Below are positions 34,775 through 43,274 of a DNA stretch of 64,000 nucleotides, piece after piece (positions within the stretch are counted from its first letter, which is position 1; every line of letters starts with the position of its first letter). The stretch covers positions 310,001 to 374,000 of the forward strand of contig NZ_KB899538.1 of assembly GCF_000378305.1 (NCBI RefSeq), given 5' to 3'. Position numbers and translations under genes: made by a program. The DNA is from Thioalkalivibrio sp. ALJ12. GTDB lineage: Bacteria; Pseudomonadota; Gammaproteobacteria; Ectothiorhodospirales; Ectothiorhodospiraceae. The notes beneath the pieces were generated by a model that made no database searches, had not been told where the DNA came from, and was given only the letters and a program-made list of their open reading frames with translations.

Positions 34775-35784
34775 TGCCGCCCATGGAAGCTTCCCTGGCG
34801 CACAACGTACTCCCGGCCGAGCCGGAGAGGCTCCCCCGCAAGCCACTGGTGTCGGTGATCATGCCGGCCTTCAACACGGCGGCCTACATTGCCGAATCCG
34901 TCGACAGCGTCCTGGATCAGGACTACCCCGGCATCGAACTCATCGTGGTGGACGACGGCTCGACCGACGGGACGGTCGAGATCCTGCGCGGGTATGGCGA
35001 TCGTCTGACGCTGCTGACCCAGCAGAACCAGGGGGCGGCCGTAGCCCGCAATACCGGCATCGCGGCTGCCCAGGGCGACTTCATCGCCTTTATCGATTCC
35101 GACGATGTCTGGCTGCCCGGCAAGCTGACCGCCCAGGTGCTGTACATGCAGCAGCACCCGGAGATCGGCCTGGTGCACACGGATTTTCTGGCGTGGAAGC
35201 CCGATGCCAGCGGACAGTTCGCCCCGCCCCATACCCTGGCCGATCCCCCGGTTCCGGTGACCGAGGTGCCGGAGATTGTCCCAGAGGGTTCGGGCTGGGT
35301 GTACAACCAGCTGTTAATGGAATCCCTGCCGCATACGATCACGGTGATGATGCGGCGCGAGCTGGTGGAACAGGTCGGCCCGTTCGACCCGCAGCTCAAG
35401 CGCGGCCAGGACTATGACTACTGGATTCGAGCCTCGCGACTGACCGAGTACCGCCAGCTGGACCGGGTCACCGCCCTTTATCGCCTGCACGGGCGTGGCT
35501 GCATGACCCGATACCCGGACGTGAACTACGAGGTCGAAGTGGTCCAGCGGGCGCTGGGTCGCTGGGGTCTGGTGGGGCCCAATGGCGAAAAGACCCCCTG
35601 GCCCCGGGTCCGCGAGCGCCTGGGTGATGCCTGTTTCACCTTCGGCTACCACCATTACTGGGAGGGAGACCCACGGATCGCCCGGCGCGCGTTCTTTCAG
35701 GCCCTGGTGCGCCGACCGGGACGCATGAAGACCTGGGGGTATCTGGGGGCCAGTACGGTGAAGGCCCTGTTCGCCCGGAGCTAA
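34771..35784 (+). CDS. Family 2 glycosyltransferase
   Basis: A 337-residue GT-A inverting glycosyltransferase. The N-terminal domain has VSVIMPAFNTAAYIAESVDSV, ELIVVDDGSTDGT, QGAAVARNTGIAAAQGDFIAF and the DxD-type IDSDDVWLPGKL that binds metal and UDP-sugar. QDYDYWIRASRL contains a likely catalytic acid region (the ED/QDYD motif). No membrane helix is evident, so it is soluble or peripheral. The start may be 34771 or the ATG at 34783. It ends 4 bases into the convergent methyltransferase gene. Grouped with the carrier protein and hydrolases, it may transfer the sugar that they decorate. Confidence 0.9.
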   Translation: MMPPMEASLAHNVLPAEPERLPRKPLVSVIMPAFNTAAYIAESVDSVLDQDYPGIELIVVDDGSTDGTVEILRGYGDRLTLLTQQNQGAAVARNTGIAAAQGDFIAFIDSDDVWLPGKLTAQVLYMQQHPEIGLVHTDFLAWKPDASGQFAPPHTLADPPVPVTEVPEIVPEGSGWVYNQLLMESLPHTITVMMRRELVEQVGPFDPQLKRGQDYDYWIRASRLTEYRQLDRVTALYRLHGRGCMTRYPDVNYEVEVVQRALGRWGLVGPNGEKTPWPRVRERLGDACFTFGYHHYWEGDPRIARRAFFQALVRRPGRMKTWGYLGASTVKALFARS

Positions 35785-36482
35785 TCTCGGCGGTTTCGAT
35801 AAACCGCGACACGGCCGATCGGCATCTTTCGCAGCCGCCTGGTGCGGTACTCCCGGTAGGCCACGCGCTCCAGAAATGGGGCCTCGTCCAGCAGCCTTCG
35901 CTGGGTCGGGTTCTGGTACACGACCAGCACGTCCCGCTCTCCGTCGGCCTGCAGGGCGCTCTCGAGGTTCGCGAGCACGCGCTCCATGATCGCGGCCTTG
36001 AAGGGATTGAACAGGTAGATCAGCAGGTCGCCCGGCGGCAACCCGAACGCGCCGGCGTCGCCACAGACGGTCTCGATCCGGTGCATGCAGCGCTCGGGGT
36101 GCCGGTAGATCCGCGCATTCGCGGCGGCGATCGCGTCCAGGCGGGAGTTGTATTCGACCCCGATGATCCGGCGAAACGGATGATGCGATGCGAGCAGCAG
36201 CGCCTTTCCCTTGCCCGACCCCAGATCAATGAACGCATAGCGCGCGGGGGCGATGCCCAGGGAGCGGATGATCCTGTGGAACAGACGCGGCGGGGCCCCC
36301 TCGTATCCCTCGTGCTCCTGCGGCAGACCCGCGTCGTCCCCGGCCTGGATGCCCGTATTGGTGCCATGCTTGCGGTCGAAGTCCGTCAGCCGGAACAGGA
36401 CGTTCCGCGGGATGAGGGCCAGGGTGCGCCACCAGCCATGCCGGTGCAGGGAGGAGCGCAACTGAACCAGCGCATCCATCAT
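35781..36482 (-). CDS. Class I SAM-dependent methyltransferase
   Basis: A 233-residue methyltransferase-fold protein. Motif I is FIDLGSGKGKALLLAS, followed by RIIGVEYNSRLDAIAAANARIY, and DLLIYLFNPFKAAIMERVLANLE as motif 4-5. The block PRLFHRIIRSLGI before motif I is seen in small histone-methyltransferase-like (DOT1-type fold) bacterial proteins; substrate unknown. No signal peptide. It converges with the GT2 gene (4-base overlap). The adenylation gene lies upstream on the same strand with a 43-base gap, so the two may be co-transcribed. Confidence 0.82.
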   Translation of the reverse strand: MMDALVQLRSSLHRHGWWRTLALIPRNVLFRLTDFDRKHGTNTGIQAGDDAGLPQEHEGYEGAPPRLFHRIIRSLGIAPARYAFIDLGSGKGKALLLASHHPFRRIIGVEYNSRLDAIAAANARIYRHPERCMHRIETVCGDAGAFGLPPGDLLIYLFNPFKAAIMERVLANLESALQADGERDVLVVYQNPTQRRLLDEAPFLERVAYREYRTRRLRKMPIGRVAVYRNRRD

Positions 36483-36525
36483 CTCGCTGCCCTCGCAGTG
36501 GCAGGGCCTGAAAGCGCTGGGTTAT

Positions 36526-38133
36526 TCACGCTTCGGCCGCCTGCAGCATATCGACGAGCACCTTGCGATCGACCTTGCCATTCGCGTTCAGCGGCAGTTC
36601 GTCCAGAAGATGGATCTCCCGCGGCACCATTACGGTGGGGAGCCGCTGCCTCAGTCGTTCACGAATCGCCTCCACGTCCAGGTGTTCGGCGACCACAAAG
36701 GCGATGATGCCGGAGGCTCCACTTGCGGTACGCGGCCAGCCGACCGCAACGGCCTGGTCGGTCGCCGCAGCCTCGCGCAGGGCCTGCTCGACTTCTCCCA
36801 GCTCGATGCGCACGCCGCCAATCTTGATCTGGTGATCGAAGCGTCCGAGGAACTGCAGGGGCTCTCCGGGATACGGGCGCCGCACGAGATCGCCCGTGCG
36901 GTAATACAGGGTGCTGTCGTCCCCGAGCCGGATGAATGCGGCCGCGGTGCGCTCCGGGTCCTTCCAGTACCCGGCGCTGACCTGCGGCCCGCTGATCAGG
37001 AGTTCGCCCTCGCCCCCTTCCGGCACCTCGTGAAAGGCCTCGTCGACCACAAGAACCCCGACCTGGTTGCCCGGATAGCCGATGGGGGCCATCCCGTGGG
37101 TGCACTCGGCAGGCGAACGCGCCGGGTCCCAACGGTAGAAACAGGCATCGACGGTGCACTCGGTCGGCCCGTAGGCATTGTCGATCGTGGCGTTGGGGGC
37201 GGCGGCCGCCATGATCCTGGCCAGTTCCGCCGACAGGGCCTCGCCGCCAAAGCGACACAGCCGCAGCTGGGGGAAACGGCCGGGGGCCCAGCCGTTGCGG
37301 CGACTCATGCCGTGGCCGGCCGACGGCGTGATGTCGATGACGGTCAGGGTCTTGTCGGCGATGTAGCGGTTGGGGTTGAACCACTCGCGGGCGGAGGGGC
37401 AGCAAAGACACGCCCCGTAGGCCCATCCCACGTACAGGTCGAACATCGAGGAGTCGAAGGTAATGTCGTAGAACTGCGAGAAACGATCGTTCTCGCTCAG
37501 CCCCAGAGGGTCATAGCGCTCCCGCGACATGGCGACGAACCGGGCCGCATTGCGATGACGCACGGCCACGCCCTTGGGTACACCGGTACTGCCCGAGGTG
37601 AAGAACAGACAGGCGAGATCGTCGGGATTGACCCGTGCCGGCGACCATCCCTCGGGGGGCGAGGCCGCGTCCAGGGCATAAAAGGCATGCCCGGGCCAGC
37701 GGGACTGAAAGGCATCGCAGTCCTCCCGGGTCGGCAGCCAGATCGCACAGTCGGAATGCTCCGGCCCCAGCCAGCCATCCAGCGACTGCATCCCCGTGGC
37801 ATCCACGACCAAGGCCCCCAAGCCGGCCAGATCGACCATCCGCCGTGTTCGCTCGGGGGGGAAGGACGGGTTCAGGGGTACCAGCGTGTGCCCGGCCATC
37901 AGCACCCCCAGAAGGCCCTGGTACAGGATGCGCGAGCGCTGGGCCAGGACGCCGATCGTCCGCGGCCCGTCGGCGGGCAGGACGGCCTGCAGGCCCGAAG
38001 CCAGGCTGGCACTGGCGGCGTAGAGATCCCGGTAGCGGATCTCGCCCCCCTCCACATCCAGCGCCGGGCGGTCCGCGAACTGCCTAGCCGCGCGCAGGAA
38101 ACCGGCGTGCAAACCGAACTCGTCCATGGCCAT
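36526..38133 (-). CDS. Amino-acid adenylation enzyme (DltA/NRPS A-domain type)
   Basis: A 535-residue stand-alone adenylation domain. Core motifs: A3 FFTSGSTGVPKGVAV, A4 ITFDSSMFDLYVG, A5 NAYGPTECTVDA, A7 YYRTGDLV, A8 GRFDHQIKIGGVRIELGEVE and A10 NGKVDRK with the catalytic Lys. The Asp in A4 (FDSS) is the residue that binds the alpha-amino group in amino-acid-activating domains, so an amino acid substrate is likely; which one is unclear. It would load a carrier protein, and the obvious candidate is the protein at 32814. No condensation domain is attached. Start: ATG at 38133 with AAGGAG seven bases upstream. It reads away from the ABC transporter across a 298-base gap. Confidence 0.9.
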   Translation of the reverse strand: MAMDEFGLHAGFLRAARQFADRPALDVEGGEIRYRDLYAASASLASGLQAVLPADGPRTIGVLAQRSRILYQGLLGVLMAGHTLVPLNPSFPPERTRRMVDLAGLGALVVDATGMQSLDGWLGPEHSDCAIWLPTREDCDAFQSRWPGHAFYALDAASPPEGWSPARVNPDDLACLFFTSGSTGVPKGVAVRHRNAARFVAMSRERYDPLGLSENDRFSQFYDITFDSSMFDLYVGWAYGACLCCPSAREWFNPNRYIADKTLTVIDITPSAGHGMSRRNGWAPGRFPQLRLCRFGGEALSAELARIMAAAAPNATIDNAYGPTECTVDACFYRWDPARSPAECTHGMAPIGYPGNQVGVLVVDEAFHEVPEGGEGELLISGPQVSAGYWKDPERTAAAFIRLGDDSTLYYRTGDLVRRPYPGEPLQFLGRFDHQIKIGGVRIELGEVEQALREAAATDQAVAVGWPRTASGASGIIAFVVAEHLDVEAIRERLRQRLPTVMVPREIHLLDELPLNANGKVDRKVLVDMLQAAEA

Positions 38134-38431
38134 CCGACCACTCCTTGAAGTCACAAATGTACGGGATGGAGGCCGCTCCTGCTGGCGGCAGTTTTTACTT
38201 GAATACTGGCCGAAAGCTGGCTGTCCACCCTCTTCTGGGAGAATCCGGAAACCGGTTAAATCACGCAATCCCGACCGCGGGGGATTTACCTGATATTCCG
38301 GTTTGGACGGCCGCATGAGTTTTGTAATTAACGGACCATTCCGCCCCGTCAGGCCTCACTTTCCCGTTTCCACGAGGGTAAAAAAACGCTATACGTCATA
38401 GGGGTCCCGATGCTGAAAACCGGTTGATTAC
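38134..38431. other. 298-base divergent intergenic region
   Basis: No gene is seen. The region separates the minus-strand adenylation gene from the plus-strand ABC flippase and is less GC-rich than the coding sequence. A GG-N10-GC pair occurs at 38208-38221, but its -24 and -12 boxes fit RpoN poorly. No convincing sigma-70 promoter could be assigned, although both flanking genes need one. Confidence 0.4.
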
Positions 38432-40231
38432 ATGTTCAGAACCTTGCGCAAGTTGAACGCCCTTTTGCACCCCCGGGATCGCCGCAAGGTCGGGCTGCTG
38501 GTGATCCTGATGATCGTCGCGGCGTTCATGCAGACCGTGGGCGTCGCCTCGGTGATGCCGTTTCTCGCGGTGCTGTCCGATCCGGACATGGTTCACGGCC
38601 ACGCGCTGTTAAACGAGGCGTACAACACCCTCGGTTTCGAGTCGACCGGAGAGTTTCTCTACTTTCTGGGGGTAGCCGCGTTTGTAATGTTCATGCTCGG
38701 GACGCTGCTGCAGGCGCTGACGCAGTGGTCGATCACGCGCTTCTCCCACATGCAGCAGTACGAACTGTCGCGCCGCCTGATGGCCGACTATCTGCGACGG
38801 CCCTACACCTTCTTCCTGCACCGCAATTCGGGCGACCTGGCCAAGACGATCCTGCAGGAGACCACGCACGCGATCAGTGGCGCGGTGATGCCGGCCATGC
38901 GCCTGGTCAGCCAGGGTCTGCTGGCGGTCTCGATCATCGCCCTGCTCATCCTGGTCGAGCCGTGGCTCGCGCTCATCGTGGCCCTGGGTCTGGGCAGCGT
39001 CTATGCGGCCATCTACATCGTGGCCCGGATCTGGCTGAACCGGATCGGGCAGGACCGGGTGGAGGCCAACCGCGAGCGCTTCACGGCGGCGGCCGAGGCC
39101 TTCGCGGGCGCCAAGGAGATCCGCCTGCTAGGACGCGAGCGCGACTACCTGGAACGCTACCGCCACCCGTCCAGGCGCTACGCCCGGCACCAGGCGAACG
39201 CGGTGCTCCTGCAGGACACCCCGCAGTACGCGATCGAGGCGATCGCCTTTGGTGGTGTACTGCTGCTCGTGCTGTACCTGATGGCCGGCGACGGGGGGCT
39301 CGCCCAGGCCCTCCCCCTGCTCGGCCTGTATGCGCTGGCGGGCAAGCAACTGATTCCCGCCTTCCAGAAGATCTTCCAGAACGTGGCCGCCCTGCGCTTC
39401 AATTTTGCGGCGGTCGACAACATCCTGAAGGATCTGGGTGATCGCGGCGGCGACGTCTTGCCCCCGCGCGGCGAGGCCTCTGCTGCACTGGCGCCGCAGC
39501 AGGCCATTCGGGTCGAGGGCGTGACCTATCGCTACCCCCAGCATGACCGCGTTGCGCTGGATCACCTCTCGCTGGAGATCCCGGCCCGCACGACCATCGG
39601 GCTGGTGGGCTCGTCCGGGGCCGGCAAGAGCACACTGGTGGACGTCCTGCTCGGGCTGCTGGAACCCGACGAGGGAGCGATTCTGGTCGACGGGCAGCCA
39701 CTCACCGCAGCGAACGTGCGGCAGTGGCAGGCGGCACTCGGCTATGTCCCGCAGCACATCTTCCTGGCCGACCAGAGTGTCGCCGCCAATATCGCCCTGG
39801 GCGTACCGGAGGCCGAGATCGATCATGCCGCGGTGGAGCGGGCCGCGCGCCTGGCCAACCTGCACGACTTCGTGATGAACGACCTCCCGCACGGCTACGA
39901 CACCCTGATCGGGGAACGCGGGACCCGCCTGTCCGGCGGACAGCGTCAGCGCATCGGCATTGCCCGGGCCCTCTACCGCGACCCGGCGGTGCTGTTCTTC
40001 GACGAGGCCACCAGCGCCCTGGACAACGCCACCGAACGCGCCGTGATGGACGCCATTCACAACCTGAGCGGCGACAAGACGATCATCCTGGTCGCGCACC
40101 GGCTGAGCACCGTCAAACCCTGCGATCAGATCTACGTGCTCGATAGCGGGCGTCTGGTCGACCAGGGCCGCTGGGAGATGCTGGTCGACGGCAGCACGCA
40201 CTTCCAGCAGCTGGCGGCCGGGCACGCCTGA
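38432..40231 (+). CDS. ABC transporter, PglK-like lipid-linked oligosaccharide flippase
   Basis: A 599-residue half-transporter with fused membrane and ATPase domains. The N-terminal ~330 residues have six hydrophobic helices; the opening (LNALLHPRDRRKVGLLVIL, then MQTVGVASVMPFLAVL) resembles Campylobacter PglK. The ATPase has Walker A GSSGAGKS (393-400), signature LSGGQRQRIGIARAL, Walker B VLFFDEATSALD and the switch His in VAHRLST, all intact. PglK flips a lipid-linked oligosaccharide across the inner membrane. No Wzx-type flippase is visible in this window, so this protein is a good candidate for that step. It ends 16 bases before the convergent decarboxylase gene. Confidence 0.9.
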   Translation: MFRTLRKLNALLHPRDRRKVGLLVILMIVAAFMQTVGVASVMPFLAVLSDPDMVHGHALLNEAYNTLGFESTGEFLYFLGVAAFVMFMLGTLLQALTQWSITRFSHMQQYELSRRLMADYLRRPYTFFLHRNSGDLAKTILQETTHAISGAVMPAMRLVSQGLLAVSIIALLILVEPWLALIVALGLGSVYAAIYIVARIWLNRIGQDRVEANRERFTAAAEAFAGAKEIRLLGRERDYLERYRHPSRRYARHQANAVLLQDTPQYAIEAIAFGGVLLLVLYLMAGDGGLAQALPLLGLYALAGKQLIPAFQKIFQNVAALRFNFAAVDNILKDLGDRGGDVLPPRGEASAALAPQQAIRVEGVTYRYPQHDRVALDHLSLEIPARTTIGLVGSSGAGKSTLVDVLLGLLEPDEGAILVDGQPLTAANVRQWQAALGYVPQHIFLADQSVAANIALGVPEAEIDHAAVERAARLANLHDFVMNDLPHGYDTLIGERGTRLSGGQRQRIGIARALYRDPAVLFFDEATSALDNATERAVMDAIHNLSGDKTIILVAHRLSTVKPCDQIYVLDSGRLVDQGRWEMLVDGSTHFQQLAAGHA

Positions 40232-40247
40232 CAGCGGACCCCTCGCG

Positions 40248-41480
40248 TCAGACGAGGATCTCCGCCGGCTCCGGGTGGCTGAGGAAACCCCTGGGGCTGG
40301 CCGTGTAGCCATAGGCCCCGGACTGGAAGACCACCACCAGATCGCCGATCTCCGCGCGAGGCAGTTCCATCTGCTGACCCAGGACGTCCAGCGGGGTGCA
40401 CAGCGGCCCGACGACGTCCACGACTTCGGTTTCCGTCTCCCCCATGCGGTTGCCGATGGCGACCGGGTAGTTCTTGCGGATCACCTGGCCAAAGTTGCCC
40501 GAAGCCGCCAGGTGATGATGGAGCCCTCCATTGGTGACGAGGAATACCCGGCCGCGCGAGACCTTGCGGTCCAGTATCTCGGCGACGTAAACGCCCGCCT
40601 CCCCCACCAGATAGCGGCCCAGCTCGAGGATGATCTCGGCCTGCGGCATCCGCGCGCGAACCTCCGGCAGGCGTTTCTCGAGCTGCTCGGCGATGGGGCC
40701 CAGGGTCAGCGGTTGATCGCCCGGGAAATAGGGGATCCCGAAACCGCCCCCGATGTTCAGCGTCTCCACCGGCCCCGGGGCATGGTCGGCCAGGCGCAAT
40801 GCCAGGTCGAGGGTCAGGCCCTGGGCCTCCACCAGCGACTCGGCGCGCAGATTCTGCGAGCCGGCAAAGATGTGAAACCCGCGAAAGTGCAGCCCCAGCT
40901 CGCCAATGCGCCCCAGCATCTCGGGCACGCACTCGGCATCCACGCCGAATACCTTGGGGCCGCCACTCATCTTCATGCCCGAGGTCTTCAGCTCGAAGTC
41001 GGGGTTCACACGCACCGCGACGCAGGGCGCCCTGCCGGTGCGCTCGGCAATCGCCGCGACCCGCGTCAGTTCGGTATCGGACTCGAGGTGGATGGTGATC
41101 CCCGCGGCTACCGCCATCTCCAGCTCGGCCGGGGACTTGCCCGGCCCGGCGAAGCTGATATCGGCCGCGGACACCCCGGCGTCCAGGGCAATCTGCAGTT
41201 CGCGCCCGGAGGCGACATCCAGGCCATCGACCAGCGAGGCCATATGCCCCACGACCGCCGGCATCGGGTTCGCCTTGATCGCGTAGTGGATCGACAGGTC
41301 CCGGGGCAGGGCCTGGCGCAGGGCCTGGACGCGGCGCGTCATGACCTGTCGGTCATAGACATAGAACGGGGTCCGGCCCGCGCGGCGGGCGATCTCGGTC
41401 AGGGGGATCCCGCCGATCAGCAGCGAGTGGTCGCGCACCTCGAAGGCCGCCATCGCCGCATGACGGGGGGCGGACGTCAT
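40248..41480 (-). CDS. Exosortase A system-associated PLP-dependent decarboxylase
   Basis: A 410-residue fold-type III PLP enzyme (TIGR03099-like), related to diaminopimelate and ornithine decarboxylases. The PLP Lys is in HYAIKANPMPAVV (about Lys69). The phosphate-binding glycines are in NIGGGFGIPYFPGD, the substrate-side motif is ELGRYLVGEAG, and the CxxxD-type element is GPLCTPLD. It should decarboxylate an amino acid, free or carrier-bound, giving an amine that could be attached to the polymer. Start: ATG at 41480 is preferred because GGGAGG lies five bases upstream; an ATG at 41498 overlapping the ligase stop is the alternative. Cytoplasmic and coupled to the ligase gene. Confidence 0.91.
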   Translation of the reverse strand: MTSAPRHAAMAAFEVRDHSLLIGGIPLTEIARRAGRTPFYVYDRQVMTRRVQALRQALPRDLSIHYAIKANPMPAVVGHMASLVDGLDVASGRELQIALDAGVSAADISFAGPGKSPAELEMAVAAGITIHLESDTELTRVAAIAERTGRAPCVAVRVNPDFELKTSGMKMSGGPKVFGVDAECVPEMLGRIGELGLHFRGFHIFAGSQNLRAESLVEAQGLTLDLALRLADHAPGPVETLNIGGGFGIPYFPGDQPLTLGPIAEQLEKRLPEVRARMPQAEIILELGRYLVGEAGVYVAEILDRKVSRGRVFLVTNGGLHHHLAASGNFGQVIRKNYPVAIGNRMGETETEVVDVVGPLCTPLDVLGQQMELPRAEIGDLVVVFQSGAYGYTASPRGFLSHPEPAEILV

Positions 41481-41494
41481 GGATACCTCCCGGT

Positions 41495-43093
41495 TCATGA
41501 CAGGGCGACCGCCTGGAACAGGCCCTCGAACTCGGCCGCCAGCGCCTTGCGGTCAATCTTGCCATTGCCATTGCGGGGCAGGGACTGCGACCGCAGCTCC
41601 AGGTGGCTGGGCACCATGAAGGCCGGCAAGCGCTCGCGCAGCAGCGCCATCAGCTGGTCATGGGTCACCGAGGGTTCGGCGGGCAGCGCGACCAGGACGA
41701 CCGCCTGGCCCAGCTGCGGATGCGCGATACCCAGCGCCGCCCCCTCGGTCACCAGCCCCGTGGCATAGGCGACCTCCTCGATCTCCACCGGGCTCACCCG
41801 GTACCCCGAGGTCTTGATCATCTCGTCGCGCCGGCCGACGAAGTACAGATATCCGTCCTCGTCCATCCGCACCGTGTCCCCGGACCACACGGCCATCTCC
41901 TGGCCCGGCAGGCCTTCGGGTTGTCCCGGCGCGGGACGGAAGCGCTGGGCCGTGCGCGCGGCATCGTTCCAGTAGCCCATCGCGACCAGGGCCCCGCGAT
42001 GGACCAGTTCCCCGGGCTCTCCGGGGGCGCAGCGGCTGCCGTCCTCGCGCACGACCATGACCTCGGCATTGGGTATGGCCCGCCCCATGGAGTCGGGGCG
42101 ACGATCGACCTCCTCGGGCGGCAGATAGGTCGAACGGAAGGCCTCCGTGAGGCCGTACATCAGATAGACCTGGGTGCGCGGCAGGTGCGCCCGCAGGCGC
42201 TTCAGGGTCTTCAGGGGCATCGCGCCGCCCGAGTTCGTGATGTAGCGCAGGGATCGCCGCGCGGCCTCCGGCCACTCCATCTCGGCCAGCTGGATCCACA
42301 GCGGTGGCACCGCCGCCAGCCCGGTGATCCCGCCCTGCCCAACAGCCTTCAGAACGTCGCGGGGCAGGAGGTAATTGAGCAGGGTGGCATGGGCCCCGGT
42401 CAGGAACGCGGTGGTCAACTGACTGAAGCCGTAATCGAAGCTGAACGGCAGCACGCAGAGGATGCGGTCCTCCGCACGATTGTGCAGATAGTGCGCGACG
42501 CTTTGCGCACCGGCCACCAGGTTGCGGTGCGACAGCACCACGCCCTTGGGTCGCCCGGTGCTGCCGGAGGTGTAGAGGATCGCCGCCATGTCCGTGTCGA
42601 TGACCCGATGGGCCGGCCTGCCCAGCCCGAAATCCGCCGCCGACTGCCAGGCCTCGAGCCGCGGCCCGCCCGATGTTTCGGCGTCAGGCGGTGTGTCCAC
42701 GAACAGGATGGTGTCCAGTTCCGGACATTGCGCCAGGGCATCGCGCAGCGCGGCATAGCGCACTGCGGACGTGACCAGGATTCGCACCCGGCAGTCCTGA
42801 AGGATGTGCGCGACCTGCGAGGCCTTCAGCAGCGGGTTGACGGGGACCATCACCCCTCCCGCCCGCGAGGCCCCGAACATCGCATGGACCGCCTCCGGAC
42901 ATTTGTCCAGATACACCGCAACCCGGTCCTGTCGCTGAAGCCCGGTGGCGAGCAGCCGTCGGGCTGCGTTCTCGATGTCGCTGGCGGCCGCCTCGTATGA
43001 CTGCGTGACCCCCCGATGGGTGATGGCCGAGGCCATTGGGTTTCGCTCGGCGCTGTGCAAAACGCCTTCGTGCAGCAGGGTGGTGTGACGCAT
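41495..43093 (-). CDS. Exosortase A system-associated acyl-CoA ligase-like (AMP-forming) enzyme
   Basis: A 532-residue adenylate-forming enzyme (TIGR03098-like). Motifs: ILYTSGSTGRPKGVVLSHRN, LPFSFDYGFSQL, LMYGLTEAFRSTYL, WSGDTVRMDEDGYLYFVGR, IKTSGYRVSPVEIEEV and NGNGKIDRKAL with the catalytic Lys. Its A4-like segment contains SFDYG, so an amino acid substrate is possible here too. It would activate the acid before transfer to carrier protein or CoA, followed by the PLP decarboxylase encoded immediately downstream. Start: ATG at 43093; a TTG 21 bases further upstream has no ribosome site. It diverges from the O-antigen-ligase gene. Confidence 0.9.
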   Translation of the reverse strand: MRHTTLLHEGVLHSAERNPMASAITHRGVTQSYEAAASDIENAARRLLATGLQRQDRVAVYLDKCPEAVHAMFGASRAGGVMVPVNPLLKASQVAHILQDCRVRILVTSAVRYAALRDALAQCPELDTILFVDTPPDAETSGGPRLEAWQSAADFGLGRPAHRVIDTDMAAILYTSGSTGRPKGVVLSHRNLVAGAQSVAHYLHNRAEDRILCVLPFSFDYGFSQLTTAFLTGAHATLLNYLLPRDVLKAVGQGGITGLAAVPPLWIQLAEMEWPEAARRSLRYITNSGGAMPLKTLKRLRAHLPRTQVYLMYGLTEAFRSTYLPPEEVDRRPDSMGRAIPNAEVMVVREDGSRCAPGEPGELVHRGALVAMGYWNDAARTAQRFRPAPGQPEGLPGQEMAVWSGDTVRMDEDGYLYFVGRRDEMIKTSGYRVSPVEIEEVAYATGLVTEGAALGIAHPQLGQAVVLVALPAEPSVTHDQLMALLRERLPAFMVPSHLELRSQSLPRNGNGKIDRKALAAEFEGLFQAVALS

Positions 43094-43160
43094 GATCAGA
43101 ACGGACTCCGTCAAGGTGGATTCGGCACGCAGCCGAGTACGAATCTTTTACAACCCCATA

Positions 43161-43197
43161 CCCACTCGCTCGGTAAATAGGCTACTCTTCGAGTGGG
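43161..43197. repeat. Inverted repeat in the divergent region
   Basis: CCCACTCG (43161-43168) and CGAGTGGG (43190-43197) are perfect 8-base inverted copies separated by 21 bases. They lie between the ligase gene (minus, start 43093) and the O-antigen-ligase gene (plus, start 43275), so they could be an operator for a dimeric regulator or a weak hairpin. No regulator can be named. Confidence 0.4.
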
Positions 43198-43220
43198 CCG
43201 AACACTATCGCCGTTTTCAT

Positions 43221-43242
43221 GTGTCGAAACTCGAATCGACAC
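43221..43242 (+). repeat. Inverted repeat / hairpin upstream of the O-antigen-ligase start
   Basis: GTGTCGA (43221-43227) and TCGACAC (43236-43242) are perfect 7-base inverted copies around an 8-base loop. The hairpin ends 32 bases before the ATG at 43275, in the leader or promoter of that gene, so it could be an operator or an mRNA stem affecting translation. Confidence 0.4.
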
Positions 43243-43274
43243 GCACGTACTGCTGTATAGCGGAATTCTCTGCG

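Noticed and set aside
38208-38221. GG-N10-GC pair upstream of the ABC flippase
   Set aside because: The spacing fits RpoN, but the -24 (TGGCCGA) and -12 (TGGCT) boxes are weak and the start would lie about 200 bases before the gene. In GC-rich DNA such pairs occur by chance.
43121-43137. TTCGGCACGCAGCCGAG, which resembles the -24 half of the two good RpoN promoters
   Set aside because: No GC dinucleotide at the required distance, so there is no -12 element.
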